Below are positions 12,906-12,947 of a DNA stretch of 12,947 bases, piece after piece. Made by a program: the position numbers and the translations under genes. This DNA comes from Ferruginibacter sp. (GTDB lineage Bacteria > Bacteroidota > Bacteroidia > Chitinophagales > Chitinophagaceae). Below the pieces are notes generated by a model. The model made no database searches. It was not told where the DNA came from and saw only the letters and a program-made list of their open reading frames with translations. The stretch's first letter is position 1; each line of letters begins with the position of its first letter. The stretch covers positions 1 to 12,947 of the forward strand of contig JANYFI010000218.1 in assembly GCA_025362765.1 (NCBI GenBank), given 5' to 3'.

Positions 12906-12947
12906 ATAACAAATGACTAATGATTATCCGCAATTAGGTGCAAGGTT

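Noticed and set aside
1..12947. Defence system, prophage, insertion sequence, tRNA or rRNA gene
   Set aside because: No nuclease, helicase, transposase, integrase or capsid-like frame and no cloverleaf or rRNA-like stretch was seen on either strand.

Overview
The window looks like chromosomal DNA from a member of the Bacteroidota, plausibly a Chitinophagaceae-type saprophyte. The evidence is A-rich, mostly Shine-Dalgarno-free start regions, five type I signal peptides that all place Gln right after the predicted cleavage site, one TAnnTTTG-type promoter, and a set of exported glycosidase families (GH2, DUF4965/glutaminase-A-like, clan GH-A, DUF1680/GH127) typical of that phylum. The genus is an inference; no rRNA or tRNA gene is present.

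Layout. Positions 1-185 hold the 3' end of a hydrolase gene, probably an M19-type dipeptidase, followed by a long imperfect hairpin (249-314). Positions 498-8337 carry four co-oriented genes for exported polysaccharide-degrading enzymes: GH2, a DUF4964/5127/4965/1793 protein, a clan GH-A (GH5-like) enzyme and a DUF1680/GH127 enzyme. No SusC/SusD pair or regulator is visible. The cluster meets, tail to tail, a minus-strand gene for a small exported Gln/Asn-rich protein (8498-8893). Further right, all on the minus strand, are a DedA-family membrane protein and a GT4 glycosyltransferase that overlap by 4 bp (9015-10780) behind a good Bacteroidota-type promoter, then a ROK-family sugar kinase (11290-12141) and the C-terminal half of a FucP-type sugar permease (12327-12905). 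Between dedA and the ROK gene lies a decayed plus-strand remnant of a Gfo/Idh/MocA oxidoreductase (11046-11270). It is not an open frame but is clearly recognisable. The spacer between permease and kinase is full of short degenerate repeats, and one array with a 7-bp period runs into the 3' end of the permease gene.

How it fits together. The four exported enzymes probably trim a plant- or microbe-derived glycan (arabinose and/or galactose type side chains are a guess from the families). The permease/ROK pair would import and phosphorylate a released hexose, and the Gfo/Idh/MocA remnant may be a lost part of the same sugar metabolism. The DedA/GT4 pair is more likely concerned with membrane lipid or glycolipid metabolism. 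I do not see a defence system, CRISPR array, phage or intact mobile element. The less obvious signals are the pseudogene, the repeat-derived permease tail with an in-frame stop upstream, the ROK protein without its usual zinc site, the GT4 with Gln in place of the second motif Glu, and the uniform Gln+1 signal peptides.
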